The notes under the pieces: generated by a model
What the model saw: the letters and a program-made list of their open reading frames with translations, nothing else
What the model was told of the DNA's origin: nothing
Databases searched by the model: none
NCBI GenBank assembly: GCA_017624235.1
Contig: JAGANL010000002.1
Location: 144,765-208,764, forward strand
DNA length: 64,000 bases
Origin: Lachnospiraceae bacterium
Lineage (GTDB): Bacteria > Bacillota > Clostridia > Lachnospirales > Lachnospiraceae
Direction: 5' to 3'
Part shown: positions 7,172 through 17,180 of the stretch, piece by piece
Layout: each line of letters starts with the position of its first letter
How positions within the stretch are numbered: position 1 is the first letter of the stretch
Made by a program: the position numbers and the translations under genes

Positions 7172-10051
7172 ATGAGAAGGTTTGGTTGGTATAAATGGGC
7201 GGCGCTTATTCTTTTGGGGACAGTGATGCTGTTTAGCAGTCGCAGGGTATTGGCAGCCGGAGATCAGGGCGCAGATGAAACGGTCATTCGGGTAGGTTAT
7301 ACGGAAAACGGGCAGATGATACAGGAAAAGGATGGTACGTTTTCCGGCTATGGGGTAGAATATCTGCAGCTTCTTTCGGCCTATACCGGATGGAAATATG
7401 AATATGTGCCCGTATCGGAGAAAAATCGAAAGGAAGAACTCCGAAAAGGGAATATAGACCTCCTTTGCAATATTGCAAAGGAAGGAAAGGGCAATGAGGG
7501 GCTTTTATTGAGTAAAAAAGCTTCCGGCATGTATTATGCCGTATTGTGTGCCAAAAAGGACAATGATTCGGTATGCTTTGATGAATATGATGCCATGAAT
7601 GGAAAGCATATCGTGGTCAATACCAATCTGGATATGGAGCCTATGCTGGAGTCTTTCGCAAAAAGATACCATATTGAGTATACACCGGTCTACTGCGGTG
7701 ATTTTGCAGAGATGGAACATGCGATGGAAACAGGGGAAGCAGAGCTTATGGTCGCGTCGAATCTTCGCAATTTGTCTGATTATAAGTATGTTGCCAAGAT
7801 GGGAATGCAGGACCAGTATTTTGCTGTTGCAGATCAAAATGCAGAACTGATGAGACAGCTGGATGAGGCAGATGAACAGTTAAAGCTGGAGATGCCGTTT
7901 ATCCAGGGAGTCCTGTATGAAAAGTATTATGGCCGTCCGTCCCAGACGATTCTGGGGATGACCAGAGAAGAGCAGAAATTTATTCAGAATGGACGTACGA
8001 TACGGGTAGCCTGTGACAGGGACAGTTATCCCATCGAATATGTGGATGAAAACGGAAATTACAGCGGTGTATATGCAGATGCCATGAAGCTGATTTCTGA
8101 GAAAACCGGATTGCAGTTTGCGTTTACGCCGTTGCAGGATTATAAACAGGCATGGAGCATGCTCTCAAATGGTGAAGTAGATATGACGGCGGGGATGTAT
8201 ATTAGCAGTCAGGCGGCCGAAGAGTATCATATCAGTTATTCCCAGTCTTATATGAATGCCGAGTATACGCTGGTAGCAAGATCCGATGTACAGTTTCCAG
8301 AGCAGCCGGTCATTGTAGTTCCGGAAGGATATGTGGGAATACGCCATTACATCGGTGAGAATTATTCGCAGTGGACGGTCCTGCTGAAAAGAAATATTAC
8401 GGAATGTCTGACGGCGGTGGAGAATAAGGAAGCGGATGGAACAATCATCAATACCATTTTTCTGCAGACAGCATATAATTTAAACGATTTTGATAATCTG
8501 GTCATCCTGCCAATGCGGGATATGGCGATTCCAATCAGGTGCGGTATTGGCGGAAAGGATGCAAAAATCTTAAAATCCATTGTGGATAAGGCAATCATGC
8601 AAATCCCGGCGGAGGAGTTTGAGCGCTGCAGGGTAGAGAATGCAATTAATATCGCCTATGAACCGACCATGCGGGAGATGCTGCAAAGACTGCTGCCGTA
8701 TGCCATCGGAATGGTGGTTCTGGTAGTGGTTATCTTTATGGTTTCCCTGAAAGCAAGGGAGAAACATTTCAAGCATCTTGCAATGACGGATGCCGTGACC
8801 GGATTGTGGAACGGTGTAAAATTCCGTAAAGAAGCGGAGGATTTACTGGAACATAATAAGCAGCGGGAATACCAGATGATTTCCCTGGATTTGGAGCATT
8901 TCAAGTATGTCAATAATGATTTCGGCGAAAAGGCGGCAGATGGAATCCTTCAGTTGATCGGAAAACGCATTCATATGCAGTTTGACAGTGATGCAATTTA
9001 TGCAAGAGATATGGCGGATATGTTCCTGATTCTGACGGAAAAGAAGGAGGATCTGGAGGAACGGCTGACTACGCTTTCGGATGAGATCGTTTTTGAAAAT
9101 AACGGACGGGAACAACGCTATAAACCGGTGATTAAATGTGGAATCTGTCCTGTTTTAGTGGAAAGGAATCAGAGTGTATCGCTGGGTGAGTACATAGACA
9201 GGGCAATTATGGCGAGAAAATCCATCAAAGGCAATGTAGCAGTTATGACGGCATGCTATAATCAGGAAATGTCTGATGAGATTATACATGAACGCAAGAT
9301 TGAGAAACGGATGGAGACAGCCATAAAGCAACGGGAATTTGTGGTCTATTTCCAGCCGAAAGTCCAGCTTAAAACAGAAACACTGATTGGGGCAGAGGCG
9401 CTGGTGCGTTGGATGGATCCGGAGGAGGGACTTGTTCCGCCAGGCTGCTTTATTCCTATTTTTGAACGAAACGGTTTTATTATCCGTCTGGATTTTTATG
9501 TGTATGAAGAGGTATTAAAATGTATGTCCAGATGGCTGCAGGAGGGCCGGCCGCCTATTGTCATATCCATGAATGTTTCCAGGGCACATATCAGCACCCC
9601 GGATTTTGTGAAGAAGCTGGTTACACTGGCAGATCAGTACGAAGTACCGCATCAGCTGATTGAGCTTGAGCTTACCGAAACGGTTCTTGGGGGAAAGAAG
9701 CAGGCTATTTTTGATTTTATAGCAGCCTGCAAGGCAGAAAAGTTCAATATTTCTATTGATGATTTTGGAAGCGGTTATTCTTCCCTGAATCTATTGAAGG
9801 AGCTTCCTGTGGATGTCCTGAAGATTGATCGGGAGTTCTTAAATGAAACGGAAGAGTCCGAAAGAAGCAGCATTATTGTGGAGCAGGTCGTTGAAATGGC
9901 AGCGAAGATACATATTCAGACGCTGTGTGAGGGTGTGGAGACAAAGAAGCAGGCCGAGTTCTTAAGACAGATCGGATGTGATATGGCACAGGGATATCTG
10001 TATTCCAGACCGGTGCCAGTAGGAGAATTTGAAAAGATGCTGGGAGCATAA
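7172..10051 (+). CDS. Membrane c-di-GMP phosphodiesterase: two SBP_bac_3 domains, degenerate GGDEF, EAL
   Basis: A 959-residue sensor. A signal peptide or anchor (residues 9-28) leads to two extracytoplasmic solute-binding-like domains (about 40-260 and 270-500), then a membrane helix (508-527). A GGDEF domain follows whose signature loop reads MADMF at 614-618 instead of GGDEF, so cyclase activity is unlikely. The C-terminal EAL domain is intact: EAL at 742-744 plus the conserved MNVS, ELTET, IDDFGSGYSS, LKID, CEGVE and AQGY segments. It is therefore predicted to hydrolyse c-di-GMP in response to a ligand outside the membrane. It stands alone between degV and parE. Confidence 0.9.
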   Translation: MRRFGWYKWAALILLGTVMLFSSRRVLAAGDQGADETVIRVGYTENGQMIQEKDGTFSGYGVEYLQLLSAYTGWKYEYVPVSEKNRKEELRKGNIDLLCNIAKEGKGNEGLLLSKKASGMYYAVLCAKKDNDSVCFDEYDAMNGKHIVVNTNLDMEPMLESFAKRYHIEYTPVYCGDFAEMEHAMETGEAELMVASNLRNLSDYKYVAKMGMQDQYFAVADQNAELMRQLDEADEQLKLEMPFIQGVLYEKYYGRPSQTILGMTREEQKFIQNGRTIRVACDRDSYPIEYVDENGNYSGVYADAMKLISEKTGLQFAFTPLQDYKQAWSMLSNGEVDMTAGMYISSQAAEEYHISYSQSYMNAEYTLVARSDVQFPEQPVIVVPEGYVGIRHYIGENYSQWTVLLKRNITECLTAVENKEADGTIINTIFLQTAYNLNDFDNLVILPMRDMAIPIRCGIGGKDAKILKSIVDKAIMQIPAEEFERCRVENAINIAYEPTMREMLQRLLPYAIGMVVLVVVIFMVSLKAREKHFKHLAMTDAVTGLWNGVKFRKEAEDLLEHNKQREYQMISLDLEHFKYVNNDFGEKAADGILQLIGKRIHMQFDSDAIYARDMADMFLILTEKKEDLEERLTTLSDEIVFENNGREQRYKPVIKCGICPVLVERNQSVSLGEYIDRAIMARKSIKGNVAVMTACYNQEMSDEIIHERKIEKRMETAIKQREFVVYFQPKVQLKTETLIGAEALVRWMDPEEGLVPPGCFIPIFERNGFIIRLDFYVYEEVLKCMSRWLQEGRPPIVISMNVSRAHISTPDFVKKLVTLADQYEVPHQLIELELTETVLGGKKQAIFDFIAACKAEKFNISIDDFGSGYSSLNLLKELPVDVLKIDREFLNETEESERSSIIVEQVVEMAAKIHIQTLCEGVETKKQAEFLRQIGCDMAQGYLYSRPVPVGEFEKMLGA

Positions 10052-10091
10052 GCCCCAGCTCTTTTGATGAGAGATTTTGGAGGAAAATGCA

Positions 10092-12014
10092 ATGGCAAAG
10101 GCAGATAATTACAGCGCTGCAAATATTACGGTCCTGGAGGGACTGGAGGCGGTACGGAAAAGACCGGGAATGTACATCGGCAGCGTCAGCACCAAGGGCC
10201 TGAATCATTTGATTTATGAGATCGTGGATAATTCGGTGGATGAGCATCTGGCAGGAGCCTGCGACCGGATTACAGTGACCCTTGAAGCTGACGGATCTGC
10301 TACCATTTCGGACAATGGCCGGGGTATTCCGGTAGAGATGCACGAAAAGGGAATAAGTGCCGAGAGACTGGTTTTTACGACGCTACATGCAGGTGGTAAG
10401 TTTGATGATTCTGCCTATAAGACGAGCGGAGGTCTGCACGGTGTCGGCTCTTCGGTTGTCAATGCGCTGTCTGAGAGATTGACTGTAAGGGTCAAAAAGG
10501 GTGGTTTTATTTATGAGGATAAATACGAAAGAGGAAATCCGGTTGTAGAGCTGCAAGATGGTCTTCTTCCGGTCATAGGAAAGACGAAGGAGACCGGGAC
10601 GACGATTAATTTCCTGCCGGATGATACGATTTTTGATAAGACCAGATTCCGTGAGGAAGAGGTGAAGAGCCGTCTGCACGAGACAGCTTACCTGAATCCG
10701 AATCTAACGATCCTTTTTGAGGATAAGCGTAAGGAAGAACCGGAACATATCGAATACCATGAGCCGGAAGGAATCATAGGGTTTATCAAGGATATGAACA
10801 AATCCAGGGAAACGGTTCATGAGGTTGTCTATTTAAAGGGAGAAAGTGAAGGCATATCGGTAGAAATTGCATTCCAGTATATCAATGAATTTCATGAAAA
10901 TGTGCTGGGCTTCTGCAACAATATCTATAATGCGGAGGGTGGAACCCATCTGACCGGCTTTAAGGCAAACTTTACAAATATCATAAATAACTATGCCAGG
11001 GAACTGAATATTTTAAAAGAAAAGGATGCCAATTTTACCGGAGCGGATGTACGAAACGGTATGACGGCGGTTGTTTCCATCAAGCATCCCGATCCACGTT
11101 TTGAAGGACAGACGAAGACTAAGCTGGACAATCAGGACGCGGCAAAGGTGGTTGGCAAGGTGACAAGTGAAGAGGTGGTTCGTTTCTTTGACCGGAATCT
11201 GGAGACCTTAAAGGCGGTCATCGGCTGCGCTGAAAAAGCGGCAAAGATACGGAAGACCGAAGAAAAGGCAAAGACGAATATGCTGACGAAGCAGAAGTAT
11301 TCCTTTGACTCCAACGGAAAGCTCGCAAACTGTGAATCCAGAGATGCTTCAAAATGCGAGATTTTTATTGTCGAGGGTGATTCTGCCGGCGGAAGTGCTA
11401 AAACGGCAAGAAATCGTGAGTTTCAGGCTATTTTGCCAATCCGTGGAAAGATTTTGAATGTGGAAAAGGCAAGTATTGATAAGGTGTTAGCCAATGCTGA
11501 AATCAAGACGATGATCAATGCGTTTGGCTGTGGCTTTTCGGAGGGATATGGAAACGATTTCGATATCTCGAAGCTACGTTATGATAAGATTATTATTATG
11601 GCGGATGCTGATGTGGATGGTGCACACATTTCTACGCTGCTTTTGACTCTGTTTTACCGTTTTATGCCGGAACTGATTTTTGAAGGACATGTTTATATTG
11701 CCATGCCGCCGCTTTACAAAGCCATGCCGTCCAGGGGGAAGGAAGAATACCTGTATGATGACAAGGCATTGGAGAAATACAGAAAGAGTCATAAGGGGCC
11801 TTTTACCCTGCAACGCTATAAGGGTCTTGGCGAAATGGATGCCGAGCAGCTTTGGGAAACGACTTTGAATCCGGAAACCAGAATACTTAAGCTGGTAGAA
11901 ATCGAAGATGCCAGAATGGCTTCCGATGTAACGAGCATGCTGATGGGAACTGAGGTGCCTCCAAGAAAGGCATTTATCTATGAAAACGCAACAGATGCGG
12001 AACTGGATGTTTAG
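10092..12014 (+). CDS. parE: Type II topoisomerase subunit B (ParE-like)
   Basis: A 640-residue GHKL-ATPase topoisomerase subunit. Motifs are EIVDNSVDE (Mg-binding Asn), SDNGRGIPV, GLHGVGSS and the Toprim signature EGDSAGGSAK with later DADVDGAH. The C-terminal PRYKGLGEM-type segment reads QRYKGLGEMDAEQLWE. The ATG at 10092 has GGAGG eight bases upstream and is preferred over an in-frame TTG at 10077. Its partner lies 20 bases downstream. Annotation pipelines may call this gyrB; the partner lacks a GyrA box, so topoisomerase IV (or a second gyrase-like enzyme) is the better reading. Confidence 0.85.
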   Translation: MAKADNYSAANITVLEGLEAVRKRPGMYIGSVSTKGLNHLIYEIVDNSVDEHLAGACDRITVTLEADGSATISDNGRGIPVEMHEKGISAERLVFTTLHAGGKFDDSAYKTSGGLHGVGSSVVNALSERLTVRVKKGGFIYEDKYERGNPVVELQDGLLPVIGKTKETGTTINFLPDDTIFDKTRFREEEVKSRLHETAYLNPNLTILFEDKRKEEPEHIEYHEPEGIIGFIKDMNKSRETVHEVVYLKGESEGISVEIAFQYINEFHENVLGFCNNIYNAEGGTHLTGFKANFTNIINNYARELNILKEKDANFTGADVRNGMTAVVSIKHPDPRFEGQTKTKLDNQDAAKVVGKVTSEEVVRFFDRNLETLKAVIGCAEKAAKIRKTEEKAKTNMLTKQKYSFDSNGKLANCESRDASKCEIFIVEGDSAGGSAKTARNREFQAILPIRGKILNVEKASIDKVLANAEIKTMINAFGCGFSEGYGNDFDISKLRYDKIIIMADADVDGAHISTLLLTLFYRFMPELIFEGHVYIAMPPLYKAMPSRGKEEYLYDDKALEKYRKSHKGPFTLQRYKGLGEMDAEQLWETTLNPETRILKLVEIEDARMASDVTSMLMGTEVPPRKAFIYENATDAELDV

Positions 12015-12034
12015 GAGAGAGGTATCATAGCATA

Positions 12035-14272
12035 ATGGAAGAGAAAATTATTAAGACGGAATATTCGGAGGTCATGCAGAAGTCCTATATTGATTATGCC
12101 ATGAGTGTTATTGTCGCAAGAGCGCTGCCGGATGTGAGAGACGGTCTAAAGCCGGTACAACGGAGGACTCTTTATGATATGCACGAGCTGGGTATCCGTC
12201 ATGACAGACCTTATAGGAAAAGTGCACGTATTGTCGGCGATACGATGGGTAAATACCATCCGCACGGTGACAGTTCGATTTATGAGGCGCTCGTCGTTAT
12301 GACGCAGGACTTTAAAAAAGGCCTGCCGCTCATTGACGGTCACGGCAACTTTGGCAACATCGAGGGAGACGGTGCGGCTGCCATGCGTTATACGGAGGCC
12401 AGACTGGAGAAGATTACACAGGAAGCTTTTCTGGCTGATCTGGATAAGGATGTGGTGGATTTTATACCCAACTTTGATGAAACGGAAAAGGAGCCGTCGG
12501 TGCTTCCGGTAAAAATTCCGAATCTGCTAATCAATGGCTCGGAGGGAATTGCAGTCGGCATGGCAACCAGTATCCCGCCTCATAATCTGGCCGAGGTCAT
12601 AGATGCCATGAAGGCCTATATGAAGGATGCAAATCTTTCGACCAGAGAGCTGATGAAATATGTCAAAGGGCCGGATTTTCCGACGGGTGGAATCGTCATC
12701 AATCAGAATGATCTGCTGGAAATCTACGAAACCGGAACGGGTAAGGTGAAGGTACGCGGAAAGGTGGAGGTGGAAAAGGGAAAGAACGGCAGGATCAATC
12801 TGGTCATCACCGAAATTCCCTATCCGATGATTGGAGTGAATATTGCAAAGTTTTTGATGGATGTTGCCAATCTGGCGGAGACAAAAAAGACGACGGATAT
12901 TGTAGATATTTCCAATCAGTCCTCGAAAGAAGGAATCCGCATCGTAATCGAGCTGAAAAAGGATACGGATGTAGAGAATTTTAAAAATCTGCTGTATAAG
13001 AAAACCAGACTGGAGGATACCTTTGGTGTCAACATGCTGGCTATCTGTGACGGAAGACCGGAAACCATGGGGCTCAAACGGATTCTGAAAGAAAATGTGG
13101 ATTTTCAGTTTGAAACAGCAACCAGAAAATACAAAACCCTGCTTTCTAAGGAGCTGGAACGTAAGGAGATTCAGGAGGGTCTGATCAAAGCCTGCAATGT
13201 CATCGATCTGGTCATTGAGATTCTGCGCGGCAGTAAGGACCGTCCAATGGCAAAGGCCTGTCTGGTAGAGGGAAAAACGGACGGTATCAAGTTCAAGTCC
13301 AGGGAATCGAAGGTGATGGCAGGAATGCTGAGCTTTTCGGAAAAACAGGCGGACGCAATTTTGGAAATGCGTCTGTATAAGTTAATTGGTCTGGAATTGG
13401 AAGCTTTGCTGAAAGAGCATGAAACGACTATGGCCAATATATATCTTTATGAAGATATTCTCGCAAGCCGTGATTCGATGGCGCAGGTTATTATTAGGGA
13501 ATTGGATGATATCAAGAAGGAATATGGGCGAAAGCGCCGAACCACCATAGAAAATGCAAAAGAGGCCGTCTATGAGGAAAAGAAGGTCGAAGAGATGGAG
13601 GTCATGTTCCTGATGGACCGGTTTGGATATGCTAAAACCGTAGATATGACGGTCTATGAGAGGAACAAAGAGGCGGCAGAGAGTGAACATAAATATATTT
13701 TTCCCTGTAAAAATACAGGACGTGTCTGTTTGTTTACGAATACCGGGCAGCTGCATACGATTAAGGTGATGGATCTGCCGGCCGGAAAATTCCGTGATAA
13801 GGGGATTCCAATCGACAATGTCAGCAACTATGATTCGGCAAAAGAGGAAATCGTATGGATGGCAAGCCAGAGCGACCTGAATCTGTACCGGCTGATCTTT
13901 GCAACGAAGCTTTCTATGTTAAAGGTGGTAGACGGCGGTGAATTTGATGTGACCAAAAGGACGGTGGCTGCAACCAAGTTGTTAGAGGGTGATGAGGTCA
14001 TCAGTGTGGAAATTTTGCGGGAACAGAGAAATATCGTGCTGCAGACAGCCGGTGGCTATTTTCTCCGTTTTTCTGTGGACGAAATACCGGAGAAGAAAAA
14101 GGGGGCCGTCGGTGTGCGCGGTATGAAGCTTTCGCCGGATGATGTGGTCGAAAATGTATATTATACGCAGAATACGGCAGAATGCTCCATTGAATATAAG
14201 GACAAGCTGGTGGATCTGAATAAAATGAAGCTGGGAAAGCGTGACAGTAAAGGCGTAAAAATACGTGTCTGA
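12035..14272 (+). CDS. parC: Type II topoisomerase subunit A (ParC-like)
   Basis: A 745-residue DNA-cleavage subunit. The active-site tyrosine is Y119 in AAMRYTEARL. The quinolone-region segment KYHPHGDSSIYEALV and the GxxVGMATSIPPHN motif are conserved. The C-terminal beta-pinwheel carries KKGAVGVRGMKL where gyrase would show the basic GyrA box (Q-R/K-R-G-G-R/K-G). I see no such box elsewhere in the protein, hence ParC rather than GyrA. It is translationally close to parE. The ATG at 12035 follows a GAGAGG site. Confidence 0.87.
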   Translation: MEEKIIKTEYSEVMQKSYIDYAMSVIVARALPDVRDGLKPVQRRTLYDMHELGIRHDRPYRKSARIVGDTMGKYHPHGDSSIYEALVVMTQDFKKGLPLIDGHGNFGNIEGDGAAAMRYTEARLEKITQEAFLADLDKDVVDFIPNFDETEKEPSVLPVKIPNLLINGSEGIAVGMATSIPPHNLAEVIDAMKAYMKDANLSTRELMKYVKGPDFPTGGIVINQNDLLEIYETGTGKVKVRGKVEVEKGKNGRINLVITEIPYPMIGVNIAKFLMDVANLAETKKTTDIVDISNQSSKEGIRIVIELKKDTDVENFKNLLYKKTRLEDTFGVNMLAICDGRPETMGLKRILKENVDFQFETATRKYKTLLSKELERKEIQEGLIKACNVIDLVIEILRGSKDRPMAKACLVEGKTDGIKFKSRESKVMAGMLSFSEKQADAILEMRLYKLIGLELEALLKEHETTMANIYLYEDILASRDSMAQVIIRELDDIKKEYGRKRRTTIENAKEAVYEEKKVEEMEVMFLMDRFGYAKTVDMTVYERNKEAAESEHKYIFPCKNTGRVCLFTNTGQLHTIKVMDLPAGKFRDKGIPIDNVSNYDSAKEEIVWMASQSDLNLYRLIFATKLSMLKVVDGGEFDVTKRTVAATKLLEGDEVISVEILREQRNIVLQTAGGYFLRFSVDEIPEKKKGAVGVRGMKLSPDDVVENVYYTQNTAECSIEYKDKLVDLNKMKLGKRDSKGVKIRV

Positions 14273-14313
14273 TTATAGAAGCGATGAACCCGGCAGGAAA
14301 GGAACAGGAGAAT

Positions 14314-14862
14314 ATGAGAGTTATCGCAGGACGGGCAAGAAGTCTTCCGTTAAAGACACCGGAGGGTCTTTCCACGAGACCAACGACGGACCGGATCAAG
14401 GAGACCCTATTTAATATGCTGCAGATGCAGGTTGCCGGAAGCATCTTTGTCGATTTGTTTGCCGGAAGCGGCGGAATCGGAATCGAAGCGCTCAGCCGGG
14501 GAGCACAGAAATGCTATTTTGTAGAGAATGATACGAAGGCTATGAAATGTATTCAGGAGAATGCAGCGTTTACCAGATTTACAGAGCAGAGTGTTTTCTT
14601 AAAGTCCGATGTTTTTGGTGCATTGCATCAGATTTCGGAGAAGGAAGCGGATATCATCTTTATGGATCCACCATATGGCATGGAGTATGAGAAGAGAGTG
14701 CTGGAAGTGCTTGCGGACATGCACTATGTCTCAGAGGATACGCTGGTTGTGGTAGAAGCAGATCTGGCTACGGATTTTTCCTATGCAGATATTTATGGAT
14801 TCAAAATTACAAAGCAGAAACGCTATAAGACGAACCAGCATGTTTTCCTTAAGAGAAAGTAA
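14314..14862 (+). CDS. rsmD: 16S rRNA (guanine966-N2)-methyltransferase RsmD
   Basis: A 182-residue SAM-dependent methyltransferase. The family start MRVIAGRARSLPLKTPEG is followed by RPTTDRIKETLFNML, the SAM motif DLFAGSGGIGIEALSRGA and the catalytic MDPPYG motif. It modifies G966 of 16S rRNA during 30S assembly. The ATG at 14314 has AGGAG upstream; an in-frame ATG at 14284 would add ten atypical residues. It precedes coaD, as in the ylbH-ylbI pair of Bacillus. Confidence 0.95.
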   Translation: MRVIAGRARSLPLKTPEGLSTRPTTDRIKETLFNMLQMQVAGSIFVDLFAGSGGIGIEALSRGAQKCYFVENDTKAMKCIQENAAFTRFTEQSVFLKSDVFGALHQISEKEADIIFMDPPYGMEYEKRVLEVLADMHYVSEDTLVVVEADLATDFSYADIYGFKITKQKRYKTNQHVFLKRK

Positions 14863-14916
14863 GGCGCTTTGCCAATGCCTGTACAAAAGGGAATAGGAAA
14901 GGAGCTGTTACATGTT

Positions 14917-15417
14917 ATGAAGGCAGCAATATACCCCGGAAGCTTTGATCCGGTGACGTTTGGACATCTGGATATTATCAGACGTTCCGCAGAAATTTTT
15001 GATGAATTAACGGTAAGTGTTTTGAACAATAAAACGAAGACTCCATTGTTTTCTGTGGAGGAACGTGTTAAAATACTGGAAGAAGCGACGAAAGATCTGC
15101 CGAATGTGAAAATTGATTCCTTCAGCGGACTTTTGATTGACTATGCAAAAGAAAAGAATGTTCATGTGGCGATTCGTGGACTGCGTGCGATTACGGACTT
15201 TGAATATGAATTGCAGATAGCTCAGACGAATCATAAGCTGTCCGGTGGAAAACTGGATACCATGTTTCTGACGACTACTCTGGAATATGCTTATTTGAGT
15301 TCCTCCAGCGTAAAAGAAATCGCAAGCTTTGGCGGTGATATTTCCCAGTGTGTGCCGGAGTTCGTTGCCAAACAGATATATGAAAAATATGGCATAGGAG
15401 AGAAGAATGAGCAGTAG
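14917..15417 (+). CDS. coaD: Phosphopantetheine adenylyltransferase CoaD
   Basis: A 166-residue enzyme that joins AMP to 4'-phosphopantetheine, the penultimate CoA step. Nucleotidyltransferase motifs are [16 protein letters not shown] at the N-terminus (T/HxGH variant) and [14 protein letters not shown] near the end (ISSTxxR equivalent), with [13 protein letters not shown] between. The ATG at 14917 gives the normal family start; AAAGGAG lies about 12 bases upstream. The gene overlaps the next one by 11 bases. Confidence 0.96.
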   Translation: MKAAIYPGSFDPVTFGHLDIIRRSAEIFDELTVSVLNNKTKTPLFSVEERVKILEEATKDLPNVKIDSFSGLLIDYAKEKNVHVAIRGLRAITDFEYELQIAQTNHKLSGGKLDTMFLTTTLEYAYLSSSSVKEIASFGGDISQCVPEFVAKQIYEKYGIGEKNEQ

Positions 15418-16021
15418 AATTGAGCAGTTGATTGATGAAATTGAAGAATATATCAACGGTTGTAAATACAAGCAGTTTTCCAGTACACAGATTATTGTGA
15501 ATAAAGAGGAAATTGATGAGCTGTTACGGGAATTGCGTATGAAGACACCGGAGGAGATTAAGCGCTATCAGAAAATCATCAGCAATAAGGAAGCCATTCT
15601 GAATGATGCAAGACAGAAGGCGGAGGCGTTGATTAATGAAGCGACGGTGCATACCAATGAGTTGATCAATGAGCATGAAATCATGCAGCAGGCTTATGCC
15701 CAGGCCAATGAGGTCGTTACTCTGGCAACGAGACAGGCGCAGGAGATACTGGATAATGCGACGATTGAAGCCAATAGTATGCGTGCGGCCGCAGTGCAGT
15801 ATACGGATGATATATTGGGAAATGTAGAGAATATTATCACGCACGCGGTAGAGACCGCTGGTGCCAGATATGAAAATCTGATCAATTCCTTGAACCAGTG
15901 TAATGATATTGTAAAAGCAAACCGGACAGAGTTAAAGCCGGTGGATGATGATCTGGACAGTGTGGATGATGCTTCTGACGGTGGAAAGTCCGGCAATGGG
16001 GTACATCTGGACATGCTCTAA
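15407..16021 (+). CDS. Coiled-coil protein, ATP-synthase-subunit-b/H-like helix
   Basis: A 204-residue hydrophilic protein, almost entirely helical, with long Ala/Glu/Gln-rich heptads from about residue 60 to 150. Databases often label such proteins as vacuolar ATPase subunit H or ATP synthase subunit b, because of the stalk-like coiled coil. There is no membrane helix and no neighbouring ATPase gene, so that label is not a function. The last 25 residues are Asp-rich and probably disordered. It overlaps coaD by 11 bases (start codon inside the coaD end), so it is co-translated. A role as a structural or division-associated coiled coil is only a guess. Confidence 0.75.
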   Translation: MSSRIEQLIDEIEEYINGCKYKQFSSTQIIVNKEEIDELLRELRMKTPEEIKRYQKIISNKEAILNDARQKAEALINEATVHTNELINEHEIMQQAYAQANEVVTLATRQAQEILDNATIEANSMRAAAVQYTDDILGNVENIITHAVETAGARYENLINSLNQCNDIVKANRTELKPVDDDLDSVDDASDGGKSGNGVHLDML

Positions 16022-16044
16022 GGCAGAACAGTGAAATTAAGACA

Positions 16045-16075
16045 GAAACCGGATTGTATGGTCCGGTTTCTTTTC
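16045..16075 (+). terminator. Terminator after the coaD operon
   Basis: A 9-base perfect stem (16045-16053 with 16062-16070) is followed by a TTTTC run. It lies between the plus-strand coaD operon and the converging minus-strand ylbJ gene. Confidence 0.75.
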
Positions 16076-16118
16076 TCATATGACAGGAAACTTTGCTACC
16101 TGTCGTCAGAGTGATATA

Positions 16119-17111
16119 CTATAGGATGAGCAGGTAATAAAGTGCCGTAAGCAAAGTAAGAATACATTTGTGATAGACATATTTACCAAGAGACAAATCG
16201 GTTCCCTTTATCATGCTGTAGGTCTGTGCGATACAGGAAAAGCCTCCAAAGGGCAGAAGAACGAGAACCAAAAAAGGATAATGTCCACCGGTACGGCTGA
16301 TACCGCTTGTAATCTCTAACAGACAGTTGACGGCAGCGAGCAGGACGGGGACCGGAATGTGCAGATGGGTCATAAGCGATAGAAAGCAGGTATTTTTCGA
16401 TAAAAGCAGATCCGGAAGCAAATTTAAGAGGTTGAAAAGAACCATATAGCCACCCAGCTTGGCAATCCCGGAGAGGGCAGACATGATGGAGTCGTCCAGA
16501 ATGTCCAGAAGAGACTGCTGGGGCTGCTGCGGAAGGACTTCGGCCGACAATTCGGGACGCAGCCTGCGTTTACCTGGAGAGAAGGGCGCAATCAGGCGCA
16601 GAAGCGGTCTTCGCAGACGCAGCAGATAGATACCGTAAAGAAAAGGAATTCCATACATGCCGACCAGAAAAGGTGCGGGATTTTTTATTTGCAGCAGCAT
16701 CAGTACAAAGCTGGTAAAATAGATGGGGCCAATGTTGTTGCAAAAAATCAGCAGGTTTTGTGCTTCGGTTTTGGACAGAAGATGTCTGCGGTATAGATCG
16801 GCAGTCACCTTGGCTCCCATGGGGAAGCCGCATAAAAATCCGATGAAGATGACATAGACTCCGTGACCGTTCAGATGAAAGAGACGGCTCAGAAGCGGCT
16901 TTAGAAAGAATACGAAGCTGTCGGTCAGATGCAGTCCAATCAAAAGATTGGAGAGAATCATAAAGGGAAGCAGGGCAGGAATCATTTTTTCATACCATAG
17001 GGTAAGGCCGGTCAGAGCATAGAAAAGCGAACGCTTCGGACATACAATCATACCGGCGGTCAGCGAAAGAAACAAAATCAGAAGAACAGCTTTTTTCACC
17101 AGATTTTTCAA
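16119..17111 (-). CDS. ylbJ: Sporulation integral membrane protein YlbJ
   Basis: A 330-residue membrane protein with about eight predicted helices. It carries the nucleoside-recognition/YlbJ signature PALLPFMILSNLLIG and GFLCGFPMGAKVTADLY, followed by NNIGPIY. YlbJ homologues are required for normal spore cortex or coat formation in Bacillus and are restricted to spore formers. Placement beside rsmD and coaD repeats the Bacillus ylbH-ylbI-ylbJ order, although here ylbJ is inverted. It starts at ATG 17111, about 70 bases from the divergent pseudouridine synthase gene. Confidence 0.9.
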   Translation of the reverse strand: MKNLVKKAVLLILFLSLTAGMIVCPKRSLFYALTGLTLWYEKMIPALLPFMILSNLLIGLHLTDSFVFFLKPLLSRLFHLNGHGVYVIFIGFLCGFPMGAKVTADLYRRHLLSKTEAQNLLIFCNNIGPIYFTSFVLMLLQIKNPAPFLVGMYGIPFLYGIYLLRLRRPLLRLIAPFSPGKRRLRPELSAEVLPQQPQQSLLDILDDSIMSALSGIAKLGGYMVLFNLLNLLPDLLLSKNTCFLSLMTHLHIPVPVLLAAVNCLLEITSGISRTGGHYPFLVLVLLPFGGFSCIAQTYSMIKGTDLSLGKYVYHKCILTLLTALYYLLIL

Positions 17112-17180
17112 GTTATCATCCCCAAACAGGCAAAAGTATTGTATACTACAAGAGTATGAAAATGAAAAGGGAAAAAGTAC

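Noticed and set aside
12035-14272. Gyrase subunit A
   Set aside because: The C-terminal domain lacks the GyrA box, so ParC is preferred; a comparison with the other topoisomerase genes of the genome would settle this.
15407-16021. True V-type or F-type ATPase subunit
   Set aside because: There is no membrane anchor and no ATPase operon; the resemblance is generic coiled coil.
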